The notes beneath the pieces are model-generated. The model saw only the letters and a program-made list of their open reading frames with translations, made no database searches and was not told where the DNA came from. Below, in pieces: positions 21,214 to 32,157 of a stretch of DNA of 64,000 nt. The DNA comes from Prorocentrum cordatum (lineage: Eukaryota; Sar; Dinophyceae; Prorocentrales; Prorocentraceae). Each line of letters begins with the position of its first letter. Position 1 is the stretch's first letter. The DNA is taken from contig CAUYUJ010015760.1 in assembly GCA_963575745.1 (NCBI GenBank), positions 956,147 to 1,020,146 of the forward strand. Reading direction: 5' to 3'. The translations under genes and the position numbers were made by a program.

Positions 21214-21714
21214 GATGCCGGGCCCCCGAGAGGGCGGGGACTACTGCTTGTTTACATTTGCGGGAGCCAGAGTGGCGGGGGCGATCCCGCCGCCCGGCAT
21301 GGTCCGAGCCATCGCCCAGGAGGAGTGGCTGGCGTGGCGGCGGGCGCAGTCGCTGTCGCTCCTGGCGGATGGCACTTTGCAGACGCCCCGCCCAGGGGCG
21401 GCCGAGGAGGCGCCGCCCGCCCAGCCCCGGGGCAGGGGGGGGCTCGCGAGGGGGCCCCAGCCGCGCTGGTGCTCAAGCCGCCCCCCGAAGCTGGGCGCCC
21501 GTAGGAACGGGAAAGGCCCCGCCCTCCCAAGGACGAGGGGGGCAAGGATCTGACCCTCGCCCTGGAGGAGGACCCCCAGGCCGAAGAGGGGGCCCCGCCC
21601 GAGCTCAACGCCGAGGAGGACCCACCGGCTGGCGAAGAGGAAATCGAGAAGGAGGCCTCGCCCCGGCCTAACGGCGAAGGAGTGGGGAGGGGCCGGGCGG
21701 CGCCAACTTGAGGC
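21214..21714 (+). pseudogene. Coding-like remnant, unknown
   Basis: From ATG 21214 one frame reads MPGPREGGDYCLFTFAGARV then GMVRAIAQEEWLAWRRAQSL, a well-mixed globular composition, and becomes Pro/Gly-rich after about 65 residues. A second frame then gives an acidic stretch (KDLTLALEEDPQAEEGAPPE and on) ending at the TGA at 21712. It may be the 5' part of another retroelement ORF or a gene exon. I do not recognise a family. The region to 22090 has further open frames but no supported product. Confidence 0.35.
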
Positions 21715-22089
21715 ACGCAGGTGCAAGACGGGCTCGCCGCCCTTGCGGGATTGGCTACCGTAGAAGGAGCCGGAGAACCGCTGGCGGCGGAGACGCGACC
21801 ACAGCGCCGCCAACGCTACGGTGGCGGAGGACGCGGCCTCCTGGACGGATGCCGCCGCGGACGGGCTCTTCGCTCTGTCGGGAAGGATGCTCGCGGCACG
21901 GGCCCGCCCGACGGTCCGCCCTCCGGCTCCTGTGGAAGTATTTTCTGGCCGCCGCCAGGGTGAGGTTCCTCGTCCCGCTGATGGACCGGATGGCCGCCCT
22001 GCTCTACCGGCTCGTATTTTGGACCCGCGCCGGAAGGGGGCCCGATCAGCGGGAAGGAGGATCGGCCGCGCCCCCTCCAGGACCCCGAG

Positions 22090-22900
22090 GACGCCTGGGG
22101 GGGGCACAAAGCGAAACTGTTGAAAAACACATGGGTGTTTAACAATTGTGATGGGTGATGGGTGTTTGACACTAATGTCATAATGCTGATGACGATGACG
22201 ATTATGTTGATGCTGATTACGATGACGCTGATGATGGTGATGATGAAGATGATGTTGATGATGATGATGATGATGATTATTATTATTATGATGATGATGA
22301 TTACTATGATGACCCTATCGTCGTCTTCCTCGTCGTCGTCATTGTGGTTACCGTCGTCGTCGTCATCGTCGTCGTCGTCATCGTCGTCATCTTCGTCGTC
22401 ATCGTCGTCGTTGTCATCGTCGTCGTCATCGTCGTCGTCGTCGCCAACGCTGCCGACCTGTAGTATATTTGTGTCCAGCCGACCTGTGGCACATTTGTCT
22501 CCAGCCGACCTGTGGTGAATTTGTTTCCAGCCGACCTGTGGTATATTTGTCCCCTTGGTGGCCATCCGATCACCGTCCGTCCTGCGGCATATTTGTCTCC
22601 AGTCGACCTGTGGTGTATTTGTCTCTAGCCGCCCTGTGGGTGGAACGGTTCGGTTCAAATGGCGACGCCGGTTAAAGACGCCGCGCCGTAGAGAAGACGT
22701 TCGTAGGATATTCAGGACAAGGGTTGTCAACGTTCGGGGAGCGCGCGTCCACAGGTATTCCTTGTGGACGTTCGGGAAGCTCGTCCACATTCGGGCTCAT
22801 CGTGATAATGCTACACGTTATTGCAGAGCTCTTCTCTTCTACCCGCTTCCCGCTCATGTCAGGAAGGGTTCCCGACATGAGCGTTTCGCATGAGAAATCC
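22090..22900. repeat. Duplicated block, copy 1 (with GAT/GTC microsatellite)
   Basis: Collinear with 23130-23930 at an offset of about 1,049 bp. Both have GTTGAAAA-CATG-GTGTTTAAC, a (GAT)n then (TCG)n microsatellite, several copies of GTCTCCAGCCGACCTGTGG, then GACGCCGGTTAAAGACGCC and GTAGAGAAGACGTTCGTAGG. The microsatellite spans 22165-22445. The poly-Asp and poly-Ser frames are not genes. Confidence 0.8.
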
Positions 22901-23129
22901 TAAGCCAATCTTGATATTCGGTGCTATCGCTTAGGACGCGCAATGCCACACATGACGATTTCGCTTGATATCCTCCAGAAACGGAGATATTGAAATCGCT
23001 CGCCTAATTTTCGGACCCTCGAAAATGGTGTTTTCGCTTGAAAAATCCTCGGAACAGTTGGGTGTATGAAGGCTGTTTTCAAGCATATTTTCAGAGCGAT
23101 CTCGGATGACCTCCAAGATGGCCGAAGAA
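22901..23129. other. Spacer between duplicated blocks
   Basis: Lower-GC sequence with dispersed motif-like pieces (GACGATTTCGCTTGATATCC near 22955). No gene is seen. Confidence 0.3.
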
Positions 23130-23930
23130 GGCGGACTTGTTGAAAACAACATGTGTGTTTAACAATTTTGATGGGTATTTTACATGCGTTTTGCTTGAGA
23201 CATCCCACAAACATTGCCTTCGGACGGGTCCTCGATCTGATGGAGATGCTGATGATAATGATGACCATGATGACGACGACGACGATGACGATGATGATGC
23301 TGATGGTGACGACGATGACGATGATGTTGATGACGATGACGATGACGATGATGATGATGATGATGGCCTATTGTCGTTTTCTTCGTCGTCGTTGTGGTCG
23401 CCGTCGTCATCGTCGTCGTCGTCGTCGCCGTCATCGTCGTCATCTCCGTCGTCATCGTCGTCGTCGTCATCGTCGTCATCGTCGTCGTCGTCGCCGGCGT
23501 CGCCGACCTGTAGTGTATTTGTCTCCAGCCGACCTTTGGCATTTTTTCTCCAGCCGACCTGTGGTGAATTTGTCTCCAGCCGATCTGTGGTATATTTGTC
23601 CTCTTGGCGGCCATCCGATCACCGTCCGTACTGTGGCATATGTGTCTCTATCCGATCTGTAGTATATTTGTCTTCAGCCTCACTGCGGGCGAAACGTCTC
23701 GGTTCAAAGGGCGACGCCGGTTAAAGACGCCACGCCGTAGAGAAGACGTTCGTAGGATATTCAGGACAAGGGTTGTGAACGTTCGGGGAGCACGCATCCA
23801 TAGGCATCCTCTGTGGACGTTTGGGGAGCTCGCCCACATTGCGGTTCATCGTGATGATGCTGCGCGTTCTTGCACAGTTTTTCTCTTTTACGCGCTTCCC
23901 GTTCATGTCAGGAGAGGTTCCCCAACAAAA
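23130..23930. repeat. Duplicated block, copy 2 (with GAT/GTC microsatellite)
   Basis: Second copy of the block at 22090-22900. The microsatellite is at 23230-23505. The right end runs into a ladder of dispersed motifs on the complementary strand. Confidence 0.8.
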
Positions 23931-24845
23931 ACGATTTCGCTCGAGACATCCTCACACAACTGAAATATTCGCGACGTCGCGTTTAACAAATGCAAGCGTT
24001 TCGCTCGAGACGTCCTCGAACAATTGACCGCCGCGAACTTCATTCATCTGTAGGAATTTGCGTTTCGCCTGAGACATCCCCACAACAATGACATGTTTCC
24101 AGAGGTGCTTTCTACTGCCGGTTGTGCTGGACAGTGCGTTTCCGTTAGGGGCATCCTCAGAACATGACTTGCAGCACGGCGGACCAGAAAATTGAGCACG
24201 GCAGAACATAGACATTTCGCTGGGGGCATCTTCGAATAATGAGATGTTATCAGCAACGTCTTTGCGTCGTTCTTGAAGTGCTTCAAGAGGATGAATTGAG
24301 AATCCAAAAAGGACTTCAAGATGGCTCAAAGAGCGCCCTGATGACGGCCTAACATGACGATTTCGCTTGGGACATCCTCAACATGTTTAAATATAAAAAC
24401 ACTCGCATCGCTTGGAAAACTGATGTTCCAATCTCGTCTTGGGATAGCTCTTGACAAGGTTTCCAGACGGCCCAAACCAGGTTTCTACAATGACAAGTTC
24501 GCGAGGGACATCTTCAAAAATGAGATATGTGTGACATCGCGTTGGCATGTTTTTGATGGCGTCGAGGCAGCCCCAAACGAGCCCCAAACGAGGCCCCAAA
24601 TGATTCCAATAACGCCCTCGACACTCGTCGAATTTAGCATTTCGTTTGAGACATCCTCACCCAAATCAGCTGTTCACAACACCGTATTCCACAAAGTCAA
24701 GCATTTCGCTTGAAACATCCACCAGAACATGACAACCGCGAATTCAACAAACGCATGGAAACTTGGATATCGCTTGAGACATCCACAAGCAATGAGATGC
24801 TCAAAAGGCTGATTGTAAGATCGTCCGTGCTAAAATTGAGTTGTT
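23930..24845 (-). repeat. Ladder of dispersed motifs plus ~420-bp duplicated segment
   Basis: Complement-orientation copies of the dispersed motif lie near 23930, 23991, 24059, 24210, 24355, 24640, 24700 and 24765 (for example TTTCGCTCGAGACATCCTCA). Positions 24425-24845 are collinear with 31700-32140 (CTCGTCTTGGGAT, CCAGACGGCCCAAACCAGG, TTTTGATGGCGTCGAGGCA, AACGAGCCCCAAACGA, TGCTCAAAAGGCTGA). No intact gene is seen. Confidence 0.7.
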
Positions 24846-25283
24846 CAGTCAATGCACTCTTTCCGCACCACCATCTTGCTGCCCGTCCTGCTCTCTAGCC
24901 TTGCTTGCACTGTCTGCTTCTCCCCTCGACTTGGACGTTTTACCTGTAGCTGCTTGGCTTTAGGGGAACAGAAAAGGAGCGAACCTGCGGCGCGCGCGCG
25001 TGCGTCGGCCGGCGGGCCGGCCCCCTCCCTTCAGGGCTAGGCTACATTATTGCATGCTTGACGGCATTATCCTTTCTCCCCCATGTCACCGGCGAAGCCC
25101 AGTGACCATGAGACATCAACGGAACAACTTGCAGGGGTCATGAATAATCAGGCAAAAAATTGGTCATCAGCCGAAACGGCGGCACAGCCGTTAGCTTCGC
25201 AGAGCATCGGACCACGGGAAGGACCGCTCGGAAGAAAATAAGAACGATATCGTTCCGAGCATATTCATGATGCAGGCGCCTCT

Positions 25284-25790
25284 ATGAGGCGACCTAGTTC
25301 TCTCCGCCTCCCAGAAAGGCAAGCGTCGAAAACTGTGTTCGATTTAACAGAAGGAGATTCTCCAGTCGATTCGATGACAGTAGTAAGGGAACAAGCCCTG
25401 GGTGGGAGGTATGGCGCAGCCCAAACTCCCACCGGGAGGCCATTTAATTTGGCGCCGGCACACCCGAGTTCCCAACCGTCGATTGACTTAGACCATGATG
25501 TGGAGAAACTGATGGAAGGAATGCCCAGAGGAACGCTAGATCAAGGTAGCTGTAGCACAGGAAAAGCAACGCAATTTGAGATTCACGGCCAGGGCGAGGA
25601 AGAGAGTGATCTACCATCTGAAAGGGACAGCTCACATCCGATTGAGAGGAATGAAGAGTACGCTCCATTGCATACTTCGCCCGGCCCATCTCATCACCAT
25701 CACCCCCTCGCTGATGGGGCCGACGGGCTCGCCCCAGGCGCAGACCCGTCTAAGAACGAGACAACTGACTATGTCGATGCACTCCAATAG
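25284..25790 (+). pseudogene. Gag N-terminal region, probably disordered
   Basis: 168-residue frame rich in Ser, Pro, Gly and acidic residues (TVFDLTEGDSPVDSM, EKLMEGMPRGTLDQG, PSHHHHPLADGADGLAPG). It ends at a TAG at 25788. Codon use is not repeat-driven, so it was probably translated once. No catalytic motif is seen. Assignment as gag N-terminus rests on its position ahead of the coiled coil and gag core. Confidence 0.4.
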
Positions 25791-26549
25791 GCTATTCTCG
25801 ATTCGGATGATGATGTTGGAGATGGAGGAAGCCCAGGTCAAGGCAAGAGTTCGTCGGCCCAGCCGATTTTTAACTGGCCCGAAGGCTTGGGCACAGTAAG
25901 GCATGCAAGAGAGTACGCGAACAGCCTCAAACCCATTTCCGCAGGTAGAGAAGCCGAAGAATGAGGATGATGACCTCGATGCTTCCACTTTTGCCAGAAG
26001 GCTTTCACCTACCAGACTTCACATTGACGACGTCAAACAGGGACAGGGTGCCAGACATGATGAGCGTGCAATGCAGGACGAAAGAGACGAGCTGGCCCAA
26101 AAACAAGATGTCGATTTCATCAATAAGGGCGTAAGAACAAAGGAACAGCATACTCCGGCCTCCAGCAGGGGACATAGGAAGGCCCCCCGGGCCGGGCGCT
26201 CCAGTTCCAGAGGATTCACTGCCCTTCAGTCACTTCGGTCATCATCAACTATGACTACCAGTAGCTTCTCGATGAGGGAATAGCTGCTGGAACGCTGGAC
26301 CTAGGCACCCGCCGCGGGCGGAGAATCGATGTCTGGGAAAAGCGCGCAAACCGGGGGGGGGCGCGTCTTAGGCCAGTGCGCTCGTACTGTTCGAAACGCA
26401 TGTCCCAAGTGCAGTGTTGCATTGCTCTGCGGAGAATGCATTGAGCTGGAGGAACGCAATTGCCGTTGCATAGCCATTCGCGAGTGCGAAGTGAACATCG
26501 GCAGGATCGGTGGCAACTGAGAGCTGCGCGCGCGCCACTACAGCAAATT

Positions 26550-27270
26550 ATCCTCGAGGCACAAGTTGAAAAGAGAGCTGCTGGCGAAGCCGAAAGGGTG
26601 CTAGCGGAATCTGAAGCATAGAGACAGGCAACGGCGCACAAAAAGTCGATCAATAGAGATTTGTCATTGCGGAAGATGCGCAGAGACGGACACAGCAAGC
26701 AGAAGCCAGTGTAGCCGGAATCAATGATGCGGCGCAGCGACGTCTTGCTCAAGGGGAGAACGAGAAAATATATAGTAAACATATGGCAGAGCACATGGCG
26801 TCAGCTTCTAATCAGCAGGCCGAGAAAGAGAGAGCCGAATGCAGAGAAATGGCCGGCGATGCCAGGAGGGAAGGAAAGAAAGAGGTTCGAGATCAAGCAG
26901 CACGCGACAATCAGGAGCTCCGTAATCTACTCGGAGCTGCTAGATTCGAGGCCGAAAAGGTAAACGCGGAAGCCCTGCGAGCCTTTCGAGAACATGAGCA
27001 GAAGGCACAGACAATCAGGAGCGAGGACCAGAGGAAATGGCCGTTGCCTGGGGTCAGCTGACAGGGCAAGCAGACGAGCAGATGAAAAACAATGTCCTTG
27101 CCGCTCGCGCAGTAAGCAAAGATGACAGGAGGTTAAGATTAGACCTGGAACAACGAAAAGACAGGGAGTCGTTGGGATGGGCTCGGACAACCGAGCCACA
27201 TGCGACAGAAGTTCCGACAGAAGCTGAGTTTGCGGCTGCCTCATCGACGGCAAGGGCGGGCTCGACTGAA
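26550..27270 (+). pseudogene. Gag coiled-coil segment
   Basis: The best frame (26783-27061) reads EKERAECREMAGDARREG, DNQELRNLLGAARFEAEK and ALRAFREHEQKAQT, an Ala/Glu/Arg-rich pattern typical of a long coiled coil. Neighbouring frames continue the same composition on each side (for example DDRRLRLDLEQRKDRESL at about 27120-27175), so frameshifts cut one original coil. In related elements this coil precedes the gag core and would serve in particle assembly. Confidence 0.45.
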
Positions 27271-27493
27271 GGTTGAAATCGACGCCGGCACGGCCGATGC
27301 GCGTTGAACCGCCCCCGAGCCCGACTGCTGCTCGCCCTGTGCGTAGAAACGGCGACAAGCAAGCTCAGACTCGAACAGTCGACGCAGGTCAGTATTGTCA
27401 TAATTGTTAAGATTCTTCCGTTGAGATTCGCGGGGGGCGTTCTAAGCCCGCGCGCAGGGCTCGCCTGGGCTCGATTACTAAAAGGCGCACGGA

Positions 27494-28220
27494 GTGCGCC
27501 TGGGACAAGCAGTTCGGACGACAAGACGATCTCGAGAGAGGGAGGGGGGGCGGGGCAGTCGGCGCGCATGGCCCCCCCGTGGCAATGGCGATCCCAGGAA
27601 GACGGCACCGAGCCACTCAGACATGCCGAAAGACTGTAGATCGGAACGAAGAGTGAGCAACCTCGCCGATCTGATGGGCATGCCTGTATTCAAACCGACC
27701 AAACCAGATTTTGATCGAATGCCTCTATTGACAGCTCCGCCTGCACCCGCGCTTCCTCTTGCAAAATCACATTACATTCCGGGGCCGGCTCTTGAGAAAT
27801 CCCGCGATGCTGATGAAGGTCCGATGCAAGAGTATGTCGGGGGAAGGGGCCCTGGGAACGTTCCGTTCAACGCTAAAATTTCAGGGCTCCCTGACATCTT
27901 CGATTTGCCTGGTCGCCTCTTTTCACCATCGGCTCAGCCGCGACTGGCGCAGGGGGCGGAGAACCGGGCGGACACGGCGATGGCCAGAGAGATGATCGAA
28001 GCATTGCGCCCAGCACGGCACGATTGCAGCAGCGTTATTTGACGAGACGGGCAAGCCAAAGCCACCGGGGGGCCCTCCTGGGGGACCTGGAGGCGGAGGT
28101 GACCCAGGCGGAGATGGCGGTGGTGGACCGAATGGCCACCATGACCCATCTACGCAACCATTCAATAACAATCAAATGGGCGCGAATTGGAGAAGCGTTG
28201 GAAATAAGAAAGAGCTAAGT
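27494..28220 (+). pseudogene. Gag linker, Pro/Gly-rich
   Basis: The frame 27494-28042 contains DMPKDCRSERRVSNLADL and TAPPAPALPLAKSHYIPG. After a frame change a glycine-rich stretch (GGPPGGPGGGGDPGGDGGG at about 28068-28125) precedes the gag core, as in related Copia gag proteins. Only composition and position support the call. Confidence 0.4.
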
Positions 28221-28897
28221 TAAACCTACTAGACATCCCAAGCGTCCAGACACCACGCGGATTGAAACAACATTGCATTGGGGCAGTAGCCAGGGCGCGG
28301 CATGATGTCAAGGCGGCGCACACGTGGATCACTGCAGCAATGGAGCCCGAGGTGCCGAAGGAGAACCCTCGAGACTCCAGAGCGCTGATGCGCCTTGATA
28401 TGACGATCGCCACAAACCTATTCGAAAAGTTTGCCAAGATGAAGCGTAACGGCAAACTGTCAGTGCGACGCATCCATTTCTTTTCGCAAATTAACCGCGT
28501 GTGGCGCTCTTGCCAGATTGAGGGGCCTCTCCTTACGGGCCGAGAAATGATTCGCGCTGCATGTGTTTGGTGCTCTGTCAGGTCCGAAAGCGGACAACGC
28601 TGCATATGTCGTGATCTGTTTAGAGTAACGGTTGATCGACACAGGCCCAACCAGGATTTGCATCTCTTCTACAGTGAATGGATGGAGCGGTGCCAAGAAC
28701 TGCATGGCGCCAGGGGGCCGCCGGACGAAATGAAGGCTTCAATCCATGCGCATTTCCATGGGCAGATCAAACAGGTTCCGAGACTTGACTACGCAGTGCA
28801 GTGGTATTTGTTGTCGACAGACCCTCCTGGAGGGTCCCTCCAGGTGCAGGGATGCGCTCGTATCGATGGCTTTGATGCCAGGTTGAGTCGCTCATGA
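28192..28897 (+). pseudogene. Copia-like gag core
   Basis: One frame reads RGLKQHCIGAVARARHDVKA, AHTWITAAME, ALMRLDMTIATNLFEKFAKM, GPLLTGREMIRAACVWCSVR, DLFRVTVDRHRPNQDLHLFY, SEWMERCQEL and ends at TGA 28897. The order W-x-x-x-A...AxxWI...LDxxI/L...LLxGRxxI...DLxxVxxxxDxxLxxFxxxW fits the UBN2/Retrotran_gag-type core of Copia elements. It would form the particle shell. The upstream join is broken (stop near 28218). The downstream join overlaps the next frame by four bases (28894-28897). Confidence 0.55.
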
Positions 28898-29676
28898 TGC
28901 GCGACCGAGAAAAGTGGGCAATATCTGAGCATGAATCAACCCTCAATTCTAGGAGTAGACAGGCTCGCCATGCAGGAGGAACGAGTGAGGGCGCCGGCGG
29001 TGGACGACGGGCCTCCTCCACGGCAGCAACAATACACATATTGGGATTGCCTACAGACAAGACAGCATGTGGAAGGAGTAAAGGTGAAACGACTTGCAAA
29101 TTCGTGAAGCAAGGAAAGAGCGGTCCCGAAGCGGGGCAAGGTTGCCCCTGTAATCATAGGAAGCCTAAGACACCTGCCGCGCCGGCCCAGCCGGGGGCGG
29201 GCAATGATAAAAAGGCAGCCGGCGGAAATAACGACCGCAGAGGTAGGAGCGAGAGATCGGGAAGCAAGGGTCCAAAAGGTAAGGACAGACCTCGCTCTTC
29301 GACCCCGTCGAAAATGTTTGGCAACTCGAATGCGACACAGTCGCGGACGAGAAGTCAATTGGAGACCTCGCGAGAACGTCAGAGCAGGATGGCGTGCTAC
29401 GCATACTCGCGTGATCCCCGCAATTGCAAAGGTCCTCAGAGCGGATGTTACAAGCAGCGCAGAGGCTTGACTGAGGCCGAGAAGATCAAGCGGGACAGAT
29501 ACGAAGAGGCACAGCTAAAGGCCGGTGAGTCTCTGGGCTGCCAGAGAACCACCAGGCAAGCTCCGCCTCTGCTAATGCCACCGATGCGGTGCCGGGAGAT
29601 ACCCCGAGAAGCCGTGAATCGAGTAAAAGGTCGTGTTAAGCAGAAAGGTAAGGGCAAAGGACAAGGGACATACTAA
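28894..29676 (+). pseudogene. Gag C-terminal Cys-rich nucleocapsid-like region
   Basis: 260-residue frame. Near residues 60-90 CKFVKQG...GCPCNH resembles a CCCH-type finger. A long Arg/Ser/Lys/Gly-rich, probably RNA-binding linker follows (DRRGRSERSGSKGPKGK). A second finger-like stretch MACYAYSRDPRNCKGPQSGC has its expected final His replaced, and is followed by a basic tail. Paired CCCH fingers separated by an RS-like linker are what I know from dinoflagellate Copia gag. Both fingers deviate from consensus, consistent with decay. Confidence 0.5.
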
Positions 29677-29841
29677 CCGTGCAGAGTGTTCACCGAAACT
29701 GGAGCTTGCTCACGTGGCAAGGACTGCTGGTTTGCGAAGAACACACCACGCCATCCGCGCCGTGACGATGGCAGGGCGCTGGCGCGTTGTGGGCCAGTGC
29801 CAGAATGGTCCTCACGTATATCTTCCTGTTCATGATAACGC

Positions 29842-30475
29842 TTGCTCACGCCATCCACAAGTTATCACGGCGACCACGTCGGCTTAGCCGACAGGGGAGG
29901 TGCAGACATAGGCCATAGGCCTCCTGGCACAGCCAGTCGAGCCCTTCTCGCTTGCCCTGCCCCATTGGCTAAGGGGTCTTCTGGCTTCCAAAATATGTCG
30001 AACGATCATCCGTTATCGGTTGAATCAAATAGTGCGTGTTCTAGAGATTTCCACAATTTTTCCGAGGGGGCCGTTCCCGCTTCCGAGACGCAACGCGAAC
30101 GTCAGGAAAAGTTGACCAAACTTGTCGCTATCCTCGTTAAACTGCATCTTCTTCCAAGGGAAGCCATCGCATTGTTTGGCGACGAGCCCTACAAGAAACG
30201 TTGTGTCAGGCACACGCAAACGGCTCGACGCGGACCCAGTGTCCAGTTTCACCCCTCGATTCGGGAGCCCACCGTCGCTCGAAGAAAGGTACGTCGCCAC
30301 AGCCCGAGAGCTACGCTCGAGTATTGACGATAGATGGAAATTTTCAAAACAAGAGTACCGACGAATGCAAACTGACTGGAACGCATCGCTGAGAGATGCT
30401 CAGCTTGGGGCATCTGATTTAGATGATGAAGTTTGTCATCTCTGGCTAGAGTCTGAGGGGCAGGAGGAAGCCTGA
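29842..30475 (+). pseudogene. Coding-like fragment, unknown
   Basis: Two overlapping frames (29842-30327 and 30122-30475) show plausible composition: QEKLTKLVAILVKLHLLPRE then AIALFGDEPYKK in the first, and RYVATARELRSSIDDRWKFS with EYRRMQTDWNASLRDAQL in the second. They may be one original product with a frameshift near 30230. It lies between the gag region and a satellite. No family is recognised. Confidence 0.3.
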
Positions 30476-30478
30476 AAG

Positions 30479-31375
30479 CCCAAAAGTGGCGACGGTTACA
30501 GGTTGCCGATGACCCGCTCGGATTACCAACGTGAAATGCGGGACCCATCAGGAGGGGGCTCCCGCCTGAGACATCCTCACAATCCACTCACAGACGAGGC
30601 CTCTGCTTGATATTTCGTCGAAATTCAAGCCTGAGGAGCCCAAAAGTGACGACAGTTACAAGTTGCTGATGACCGGCTCGGATTACCAACATGAAGTGCG
30701 GGACCCATAGAGCGGGGGCTCCCGCTTGAGTTCTCTTCACAAGTCACTCACAGACGAGGCTCCCGCTTGATACTTCGTCGAAGTTCAGGCCAGGGGAACC
30801 CAAAAACTGACGACGGCTACAGGCTGCCGATGACCCGTCCGGATTTCCAACGTGAAATGCGGGACCCATAGGGAGGGGGCTCCCGCTTGAGACTTCCTCA
30901 CAATTCACTCACAGGCGAGGCTCCCGCTTGATACTTCTCCCAAATTCAGGCCTGAGGAGCCCAAAAGTGGCGACAGTTACAGGTTGCCGATGACCCGCTC
31001 GGATTACCAACGTGAAGTGCGGGACCCATAAGGACGGGGCTCCCGCCTGAGGCATCCTCACAATTCACTCACAGACGAGGCTCCCGCTTGATACTTCTTC
31101 GAAATTCAGGCCTGGGGAGCCCAAAAGTGACGACAGTTACAGGTTGCCGATGACCCGCTCGGATTACAAACATGAGGTGCGGGACCCATAGGGAGGGGGC
31201 TTCCGCTTGAGACTTCCTCACAAGTCACTCACAGACGAGGCTCCCGCTTGATACTTCTGCGATATTCATGCCTGAGGAGCCCAAAAGTGACGATGTATAC
31301 AGGTTGCCGATGACCCGTTCGGATTACCAACGTGCAGTGCGGGACCCATCGGGAGGGGCCCCCCGTCTGAGACTT
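30479..31375 (+). repeat. 160-bp satellite, about 5.6 copies
   Basis: The landmark GAGCCCAAAAGTG recurs at 30479, 30639, 30799, 30960, 31120 and 31280 (spacing 160-161 bp). Every unit has GGTTGCCGATGACCCGCTCG, TGCGGGACCCATA and two copies of a CTCCCGCTTGAGAC/CTCCCGCTTGATAC-type element related to the dispersed motif. Confidence 0.95.
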
Positions 31376-31402
31376 ACTCGGGTGACATAAGCGAGTGGCG
31401 GT

Positions 31403-31464
31403 GATGAGTGAGTGAGTGAGTGAGTGAGTGAGTGGGTGGGTGGGTTGGTGGGTGGGTGGGTGAG

Positions 31465-31496
<32 letters not shown>

Positions 31497-31580
31497 CTGA
31501 TGATGATGATGATGATGGGTGGCGATGCGTGCGATGATGATGATGATGATGATGGTGGTAGTGATGATGGCGATGAGGGG
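31403..31580 (+). repeat. (GAGT)n, (GGGT)n and (GAT)n microsatellites
   Basis: Adjacent tetra- and trinucleotide runs. The complementary strand gives poly-Thr/His/Ser frames of no coding value. Confidence 0.9.
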
Positions 31581-31699
31581 GAGTGAGAAGGATAAGGAGG
31601 AGGAGTAGGAGAGATCCTGCGCGGAGGGTGTCCAGAGAAAACAAGAACCCCACTTAGGATGTGGGAAAAATAAATACAACAGCCTCGTTGTTTTAAGCT

Positions 31700-32150
31700 G
31701 CTGTTCTAACCTCGTCTTGGGATCGCTCTTGAAAAAAGGCTTCCAGACGGCCCAAACCAGGCTTTTAAACATGACGATTTCGCCAGGGACATCCTCAAAA
31801 CAGATTAGTGTGTGCGTGTGACATCGCACGGGCATGCTTTTGATGGCGTCGAGGCAACCCCAAACGAGCCCCAAACGATGCCCAACACTTAGGACCCCGA
31901 GAGCGCCCTCGATATTCCTCAAGTTCAGCAGTTCGCTCGAGACATCCTCACCATAATGAGTTGTTCGCAACACCGTCTTCCACAAAAACACCATTTCGCC
32001 TGAGACATTCACCAGAAAATGAAAACCGCGAGTTTAACAAACGTATGGAAATGGTGGCATCGCCAGATACATCCTCGAAAAACGAGGTGCTCAAAAGGCT
32101 GAAGTAAGATCACGCGCGTTAAAGCTGAGCTTTTCGCTTGAGACATCTTC
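31700..32150 (-). repeat. ~420-bp duplicated segment, second copy
   Basis: Collinear with 24425-24845. It includes dispersed-motif copies near 31775, 31931, 31990, 32060 and 32130 in complement orientation. Confidence 0.75.
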
Positions 32151-32157
32151 AGAAATG

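Larger units (their letters stand above)
25284..29676 (+). mobile_element. Decayed Copia-type gag region of a retrotransposon
   Basis: Lower-GC, non-repetitive, coding-like DNA that is unlike its satellite surroundings. In order it has a disordered N-terminus (25284-25790), a charged coiled-coil zone (about 26550-27060), a Pro/Gly-rich linker (27700-28190), a gag core (28192-28897) and a Cys-rich, RS-rich end (28894-29676). This is the layout I know for gag of dinoflagellate Ty1/Copia-like elements. Stops and frameshifts separate the pieces. No protease, integrase or reverse transcriptase follows; a 160-bp satellite starts at 30479. No LTR could be defined. Confidence 0.55.

Noticed and set aside
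25284-30475. Intact cellular gene with introns
   Set aside because: Frame changes lack consistent splice signals, and the domain order fits a decayed Copia gag.
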